Source: Nocardia bhagyanarayanae
Lineage (GTDB): Bacteria > Actinomycetota > Actinomycetes > Mycobacteriales > Mycobacteriaceae
Length of the DNA: 64,000 nucleotides
NCBI RefSeq assembly: GCF_006716565.1
Contig: NZ_VFPG01000001.1
Span: 5,208,001-5,272,000, forward strand
Direction: 5' to 3'
Part shown: piece after piece, positions 59,498-64,000 of the stretch
Numbering within the stretch: the first letter of the stretch is position 1
Layout: each line of letters starts with the position of its first letter
Notes under the pieces: model-generated
Seen by the model: only the letters and a program-made list of their open reading frames with translations
Database searches by the model: none
What the model was told of the DNA's origin: nothing
Made by a program: the position numbers and the translations under genes

Positions 59498-60009
59498 CAC
59501 GACCCCACGGGGCTCGCTGAGTTCGCCAAGAAGGCAAGTCCAGCAACACTCGCCAACCCGAATCCCCCTGCACTGGAACCCAACTGGCAACAATCACCCA
59601 CCCTCCAACGGGCCAGCGGAAGGAGCGGAATCTCAAAATCGTGACGGGTCCGCCACGTCACCGCCAGACATTCCGAGATTCCGCCACGAGGGTCAACCCC
59701 GGTGGGCCGCGTCGGCTCGAAGCATGCGGCTCGGGCGACCGGTCGGCGCTATAGCCGAAACCGGACGACAAACGGCGCGGCGGCTGAACACAAACAAGCC
59801 ACGTGATCGCCGGCGGACCACATGTCCTTCAATCTCCGATTCCGCGATGCTCTGCACCGCTCATGCCGTGCACGCGCGGTGCGGATCGGTCCGCACGGGA
59901 GTGTCGGGCACTACCGGCCTTTGGCTTCACCATTCGGAAACGGTGCGCTTGTCAGTGGGTGGCGGCAAAGTAATAGGCGTCGAGGTGATTCGAGAGGTGG
60001 GGTGTACCG
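59498..60009. other. Intergenic region
   Basis: About 510 bp without a recognisable gene. It has a 7-bp-stem hairpin GTGCGGA-tcgg-TCCGCAC at 59879-59896. The nearest downstream gene begins after a purine-rich ribosome site (gagaggtgggg). Confidence 0.4.
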
Positions 60010-61200
60010 ATGGAGCGGGAACAGTTCGCGCAGGCTGTGTTCTGGAAGCTGGTCGCCCATGGCGTGACCGATGTCGAGTACCTGGCCGACAAGTTCTCGT
60101 TTCGTCGATCCGACGGATGGGTCTCCTACTTGGGCAACGTCTATCAGGAGTGTTGCAGGGTATCGGACCAGGAGCGCGAGGCCAGGATCGCCCAGTTCGT
60201 CGCCTCCATGATCAGCACACATTCGGTGCCTCGACACTGGGCAGCTGCGTCTCCACTGCTGCGGCCGGTGCTTCGCCCAGTCACCCGCGGAATGGGCGAG
60301 TCGATACCGAATGCGCAGATGCTCGCTCGGCCGGCCTTCCCATTCGTGGACGAGGCAGTCGTGGTGGATATGCCGTTCAACCGGGCTTTCGTGAGCTCGG
60401 ATATGGCTCGCGAGTGGGACGTCGAGCCCGCGCTCGTATTCGACACAGCGCGAGCAAACCTCAACCGACTGACGCAGGAGGGTCGGCTCCGCGATCGAGA
60501 AATCATCCAGTTCCGCGACACAGGCGATTCATATTTCGGGTCGTGCCTGCTGGTGCCAGGCTGGTTGGCTGGTTACTCAACGGGCGGACATCGGCCGGTT
60601 GCCTTCATCCCAGACAACGACACCCTGCTCGTGGTGCCCGATGATCCGGCACTGTTGGAGCAAGTCTTCGAGATGGTCGAGCAGCAGTACATCGATGCTG
60701 TCCGGCCCATCTCTCCGCAGGGTTACACCATTGACGAAGCAGGGCGGGTCGTGCCGTTCGATCAGATCGGCGCTCACCCCGCGCGGCCGCTGGCGTTGCG
60801 CGCCCGATGCGGACTGGCGGTCACCGAGTACGCCATCCAAACCCGAATCCTGACAGACAAATTCGATTCCGATCTCGACATCCTGCCGTGGAGTGACGTG
60901 GACCCCGCCTACGTCGCCGCGGTGAAATTCGAGACCTCACCCGAGGGACCGATCACCACCACGGTCTGGGGCGAAGGCGTGGAATACCTACTCCCCCAGA
61001 CCGATTACGTCCATTTCGTTCGAGGCGACACTGTCGAAGACATCGAACTCATATGCACAGTGCCGTTCGACGTTGTGGTGGAGCTCATGGGATTGATCCC
61101 GCTTCCTGGGCTCAGCCCAACACGCTTCGAGGCCCGGCATTGGCCCGACGAGACCACCCTCAACCGCCTCCGCAACGCTTCGAAGCAAGCAGGACAGTGA
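60010..61200 (+). CDS. Protein of unknown function
   Basis: 396 aa, no signal peptide or membrane helix. The opening MEREQFAQAVFWKLVAHGVTDVEYLADKFSFRRSDGWVSYLGNVYQECC and the later VVPDDPALLEQVFEMVEQQYIDAVRPISPQGYTIDEAGRVVPFDQ show faint likeness to DUF1444/YtpQ-type proteins, but I do not recognise a close family. It has an intact, Met-started frame with actinobacterial codon use, and stands alone between two spacer regions. A role in immunity or toxin systems cannot be deduced. Confidence 0.55.
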   Translation: MEREQFAQAVFWKLVAHGVTDVEYLADKFSFRRSDGWVSYLGNVYQECCRVSDQEREARIAQFVASMISTHSVPRHWAAASPLLRPVLRPVTRGMGESIPNAQMLARPAFPFVDEAVVVDMPFNRAFVSSDMAREWDVEPALVFDTARANLNRLTQEGRLRDREIIQFRDTGDSYFGSCLLVPGWLAGYSTGGHRPVAFIPDNDTLLVVPDDPALLEQVFEMVEQQYIDAVRPISPQGYTIDEAGRVVPFDQIGAHPARPLALRARCGLAVTEYAIQTRILTDKFDSDLDILPWSDVDPAYVAAVKFETSPEGPITTTVWGEGVEYLLPQTDYVHFVRGDTVEDIELICTVPFDVVVELMGLIPLPGLSPTRFEARHWPDETTLNRLRNASKQAGQ

Positions 61201-61303
61201 CGGCAAGCCACGCCACACAGCATCGAAGCGAAAACGTCAGGTCGAGTGATGCGCTGCCAAGCGTATTCCCATCCGCGCTGAGAGTTCCGGTGCGATAGCA
61301 GTC

Positions 61304-61540
61304 TCATTTCACCGGCAGCGCGTTGTCCATGCCGCCGACGTCGGTGATCTTCCAGCCCGCGTTCTTGTCGATGGTCAGCGCGTACGTGACGGTGGACTGT
61401 CCGCCTTGCGGGGTTTGTGCGCTGGTGGTGGTGACGTTGAGGAAGGCGCTCACTTTATAGATGCCACCGCCTTCCGAGGTGACGACGGCAGCGCTCGGGG
61501 TGGCCTTGGACGTCCATTGCAGCGGCAGCAACACGACCCC
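61304..61540 (-). pseudogene. C-terminal remnant of an Mce-associated-type exported protein
   Basis: Reads PLQWTSKATPSAAVVTSEGG and YKVSAFLNVTTTSAQTPQGG, then ITDVGGMDNALPVK to the stop. This resembles the last ~75 residues of Mce-associated exported proteins of Nocardia and Mycobacterium, but without the N-terminal membrane helix. The upstream part is lost where a fadB fragment begins on the other strand. Confidence 0.6.
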
Positions 61541-61817
61541 GGGCGAGACCGCGCCGATCCGTGATCTCATCGACCGCATGCTGTTCGTCGAGGCCATCGA
61601 AACCCAGAAATGCTTCGACGAGGGCGTGCTCACCACGTCGGCCGACGCCAATATCGGCTCGCTCTTCGGGATCGGCTATCCGGCGTGGACCGGTGGTGTG
61701 CACCAGTTCATCGTCGGCTACGCCAACGGCGGCAAGGCCGCGTTCGTGCGGCGTGCCGATGAACTCGCCGCGAAGTACGGCGACCGATTCCAGGTGCCCG
61801 CGTCGCTTCGCGACTGA
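61539..61817 (+). pseudogene. fadB-like 3-hydroxyacyl-CoA dehydrogenase C-terminal remnant
   Basis: MLFVEAIETQKCFDEGVLTT followed by SADANIGSLFGIGYPAWTGGV is the highly conserved C-terminal segment of the multifunctional FadB/FadJ family. Only ~90 residues remain; NAD-binding and hydratase domains are absent. Abuts the Mce-like fragment tail to tail. Confidence 0.78.
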
Positions 61818-61980
61818 CGGCAGGAGCCGGCTGGCGGCGGCGCGGACCTGATCGACATAGACGCCCGAGTGGGTGTAGGCCAAGATGGCCCGCCGCCCAG
61901 ACGGTGGCGGTGGCCAGGTCGCCGCCCGACGCGCACAGGTAGCGGCCAGCGGCCAGGGCCGCGTCGTCGATATTGTCGTG
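61818..61980 (-). pseudogene. Lytic murein transglycosylase C-terminal remnant
   Basis: HDNIDDAALAAGRYLCASGGDLATA, then a frameshift in the WWAAILAY region and AILAYTHSGVYVDQVRAAASRLLP. This is the end of the transglycosylase catalytic domain seen in mycobacterial and nocardial MltB-like proteins. No N-terminal part is present. Confidence 0.55.
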
Positions 61981-61987
61981 ACTGCGT

Positions 61988-62610
61988 GAAAGGGACGCCG
62001 CAGCAAGGGGTCTGCCTATTCGAGCACTGCGGCGACGGGGGCGTTGCAGACCAAACGCGATCCGGTCAAGCTCGCGGGCGCCTGCTTCGCTGCGACGCCT
62101 GCGGCCGCAAGATGCAGGCCGAAGTGGTCAGCGGAATCGTCTACTACCGCTGCCGAGCCAAGACCCTGGCCCCCGCCAGCCCCGTTCTCGCCGAGCATCC
62201 CGTCACGGTCAAATTGCGCGAGGACCACCTCGTCGCACCGATCGACCGCTGGCTGGCCACCCTGTTCCATCGGACCCATCGCGACCACACCATCGCCAGC
62301 CTGCTCACGGCTCAAGACGACAACGACCACGACACACACCGCGCACTACTGCGCCGCCGTATCGCCGATGCCGACGCCAAACTCGAACGCCATCTCGCCG
62401 CCATCGAAGCAGGAGTAGACCCCCCAAGTCCTCGTCACCGCGATGAACACCGCCCAAGCCGACAAAGCGGCAGCACAAACAGAGCTACAAAACCTGCCCG
62501 CTCTGACCGAGACCGAGATCCGCAAACTCATCGGCTCCCTCGGCGATATATCAGCCGTCCTCACCGCAGGCGCCCGAGCCGACAAGCGGACCTCTGCCAG
62601 GTTCTCCGCC
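61988..62610 (+). pseudogene. Large serine recombinase C-terminal remnant
   Basis: Fragments in order: KGRRSKGSAYSSTAATGALQTKRDPVKLAG, then in another frame LLRCDACGRKMQAEVV, GIVYYRCRAKTLAP and REDHLVAPIDRWLATLF (the recombinase zinc ribbon with Cys ligands), and after a C-run at ~62418 a third frame VTAMNTAQADKAAAQTELQNLPALTETEIRKLI. These are the zinc-ribbon and coiled-coil parts of large serine integrases. The catalytic N-terminal domain is missing, and two frameshifts (+2 near 62073, one extra C near 62418) disrupt what is left. Confidence 0.75.
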
Positions 62611-62622
62611 TCCCCATACAAA

Positions 62623-62652
62623 AGGCCCCGGCAACTGGTGTTGCCGGGGCCT
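62623..62652 (-). terminator. Intrinsic terminator of tRNA-Leu
   Basis: 13-bp perfect stem AGGCCCCGGCAAC / complement, 4-nt loop, followed on the minus strand by a TTTTG tract; 11 bp after the tRNA end. Confidence 0.85.
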
Positions 62653-62662
62653 ATCTGCACTG

Positions 62663-62747
62663 TGTCCGGAGGGGGACTTGAACCCCCACGCCCGATAAAG
62701 GGCACTAGCACCTCAAGCTAGCGCGTCTGCCATTCCGCCACCCGGAC
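62663..62747 (-). tRNA. tRNA-Leu(GAG)
   Basis: Acceptor GTCCGGG pairs with TCCGGAC at the 3' end; D arm, anticodon stem CTAGC/GCTAG with loop TTGAGGT (anticodon GAG, reading CTC), long variable arm of class II type and T arm GGGGGTTCAAGTCCCCC. The CCA end is not encoded. It borders the serine-recombinase remnant. Confidence 0.95.
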
Positions 62748-62845
62748 CGGTGGTGCTCAGCAAGGTTATCGGATGTGGCGGCTGGGGCCAAATCGCGGTA
62801 GGAATCGCTGGTCAACGGGTGGTTCGGGGGCGGATGGGAGGCGGG

Positions 62846-63715
62846 TCAGCGCAGCTCTTCGAAGGTGCGCTCGAAGGCGAGGGCACCGTGGCCGTCGGCG
62901 ACCTGGCGGTCGATGAGGGTCTTGATCGGGCCGATCACGTCGAGCGCGACGCCGGCGTCGCGGCTGGCGCGCACGATGGCGTCCATCGCGGCCTTGTGGA
63001 AGTTCAGGTGCTGGACGTCGGTGGTGTAGTCGCCGCCGTCGATGATCCGGCCGTACTCCGGGATGAGCTGGGCCATCGCCGTCACCCAGGCGGTCGCTCG
63101 TTCGGCGAACGCGCTGGCCGAGGCGCCCGTGGAGCGCACGAGCGCCGCGCCGTGCAGGAAGCCGGCGAACATGGCGTACATGTTCGAGAGCAGGGCGAAG
63201 TCCCAGGTCGCGGCGAGGCCCGCGTCCTCTCCGAAATAGTCTGCGGCGGCCGCGGATTCGAGCAACTCGCGGTTGCCGTCGAAGACCTTGGGCGACCCGC
63301 TGTACAGGATGGACGCGCCGGGCTGGCCGATCATCGGAGGCACCGCCATGATGCCGCCGTCGAGGTAGTCGATGCCGTGCCGTTCGGCCCATCTGCCGAG
63401 TTCACGGGATTCCTCGGGTGCGGTGCTGGTCAGGTTGATCACCTGCTTGCCCGACAGCCGCTCGGCGACCGGGTCGAGCGCGGCGTGCACCGAGGCGTGG
63501 TCGAGCAGGACGACCACGATCACCTCGCCCGCGTTCACCGCTTCTTCCACGGTGGCCGCGCCGACCGCTCCGGCCGCGACCAGGTCGGCGTCCTTGCCCG
63601 GGGTCCGGTTCCAGACGGTGGTGGGTCGTCCGGTCTTCAGGAAGGCCGCCGCGAGGGCTTGGCCCATCGCGCCGAGTCCGAGGACCGTGACCGGGTTCTG
63701 CTGGTTCTCCGCCAT
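62846..63715 (-). CDS. Imine reductase/beta-hydroxyacid dehydrogenase-family oxidoreductase
   Basis: 289 aa. Rossmann motif VLGLGAMGQALAAAFLKTG, then NRTPGK, NLTSTAPEESRELG, GGIMAVPPMIG and LNFHKAAMDAI. The IRED-like pattern has an Asp/Tyr-type active site in the C-terminal helical domain, formed by the partner subunit in the dimer. Such enzymes reduce imines or act as NADP-dependent dehydrogenases. Divergent from an HxlR gene, so probably HxlR-controlled. Confidence 0.85.
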   Translation of the reverse strand: MAENQQNPVTVLGLGAMGQALAAAFLKTGRPTTVWNRTPGKDADLVAAGAVGAATVEEAVNAGEVIVVVLLDHASVHAALDPVAERLSGKQVINLTSTAPEESRELGRWAERHGIDYLDGGIMAVPPMIGQPGASILYSGSPKVFDGNRELLESAAAADYFGEDAGLAATWDFALLSNMYAMFAGFLHGAALVRSTGASASAFAERATAWVTAMAQLIPEYGRIIDGGDYTTDVQHLNFHKAAMDAIVRASRDAGVALDVIGPIKTLIDRQVADGHGALAFERTFEELR

Positions 63716-63793
63716 CGCGGGTCAACTCCTTGGGTTGCAAACGTTGTGGTCAGCGCGCTGGAATCAACAGTGCGCGAGTGACGTTGGGTCGAC

Positions 63794-63820
63794 AAGTACC
63801 TACTATTCGGTCGGGTACTT
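63794..63820. promoter_or_regulatory. Candidate HxlR operator
   Basis: AAGTACC (63794-63800) and GGTACTT (63814-63820) are inverted arms around a 13-bp spacer, between the divergent oxidoreductase and HxlR genes. Confidence 0.6.
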
Positions 63821-63856
63821 ACCCACACGTATGTGAGCAGCTAGCGAGGTGCGGCA

Positions 63857-64000
63857 ATGGGCGCGAAGAGATCAGGACCATATTTCTGCGGCATCGACGC
63901 GGCCATGGACGTGATCGGCGGCAAGTGGAAGGCGCTCATTCTCTGGGAGCTCGAGGAGAACGGGGTGCGCCGTTTCGGCGAACTGCGCCGCGGCCTGCCC
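63857..64000 (+). CDS. HxlR-family transcriptional regulator, N-terminal part
   Basis: Starts at ATG 63857 and runs off the window after 48 residues. CGIDAAMDVIGGKWKALILWELEENGVRRFGELRRGLP is the HxlR winged-helix opening, with the conserved Cys11 that is the redox switch in several members. Divergent from the imine-reductase-like gene. Confidence 0.85.
   Translation, partial: MGAKRSGPYFCGIDAAMDVIGGKWKALILWELEENGVRRFGELRRGLP

Noticed and set aside
1..64000. CRISPR arrays, rRNA, intact IS elements, B12 riboswitch before eutB
   Set aside because: Looked for regularly spaced repeats, transposase motifs and cobalamin-box sequence; none seen. The only tRNA found is tRNA-Leu(GAG).

Overview
The window is GC-rich, densely coded DNA with GTG and TTG starts, leaderless genes and almost no intrinsic terminators with U-tracts. 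This fits a high-GC actinobacterium. Several gene types point to the mycolic-acid group, most likely Nocardia or a close relative: an FHA-FHA-ABC transporter of the Mycobacterium tuberculosis Rv1747 type, a CmtR-type sensor, many deazaflavin/F420-type and LLM oxidoreductases, a multicopper oxidase behind a CsoR/RicR-like box, and a cutinase. Genus is inferred from gene content only.

Layout. (1) 1-4788: 3' part of a molybdenum hydroxylase/CO-dehydrogenase-type locus on the + strand: coxL end, an XdhC protein fused to a YHS metal-binding domain, a MobA-like nucleotidyltransferase, a MoxR ATPase (CoxD-like), CoxG and a VWA protein (CoxE-like). Most junctions are ATGA overlaps. (2) 4799-7340: two divergent enzyme/membrane-protein plus TetR pairs, each with paired palindromes. 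(3) 7448-13971: FHA-ABC transporter, a PucR regulator with a 30-bp perfect palindrome, a SnoaL protein, a crotonase, a membrane protein and a lipoprotein. (4) 14387-19228: an alcohol dehydrogenase, then a coupled GH15 / glucose-6-phosphate dehydrogenase / gluconokinase operon. (5) 19329-21681: metal-resistance island (CmtR plus CDF exporter; a MerR-type operon whose MerR is frameshifted; a MerT-like protein; a YnfA stub). (6) 21748-31874: Ser/Thr kinase, HxlR/MFS pair, tandem hydrolases, a two-component system, a DUF6223-like protein, a Gly/Trp-repeat secreted protein and a flavin monooxygenase. (7) 32188-46074: redox enzymes and small-molecule-responsive regulators, a paired KAS III system (one partner without catalytic residues), a copper oxidase and a cutinase. 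(8) 46857-53971: a complete ethanolamine catabolic operon (GAF-HTH regulator, acetaldehyde dehydrogenase, DUF779, ethanolamine permease, EutB, EutC). (9) 54096-61200: more regulator/enzyme pairs and one unrecognised 396-aa protein. (10) 61304-62747: a gene graveyard of four 3'-end fragments, including a large serine recombinase, beside tRNA-Leu(GAG). (11) 62846-64000: imine-reductase-like dehydrogenase and a divergent HxlR gene cut by the window edge.

The best-defined pathway is ethanolamine use: the permease imports ethanolamine, EutBC releases ammonia and acetaldehyde, and the aldehyde dehydrogenase oxidises acetaldehyde, under an adjacent GAF regulator. The most unusual candidates are the asymmetric KAS III pair, the XdhC-YHS fusion in a Cox cluster, an SDR lacking its catalytic Tyr, a G6PDH with an altered signature, the broken MerR behind a textbook MerR promoter, and the graveyard at tRNA-Leu. 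No CRISPR array, rRNA or intact transposon was seen.
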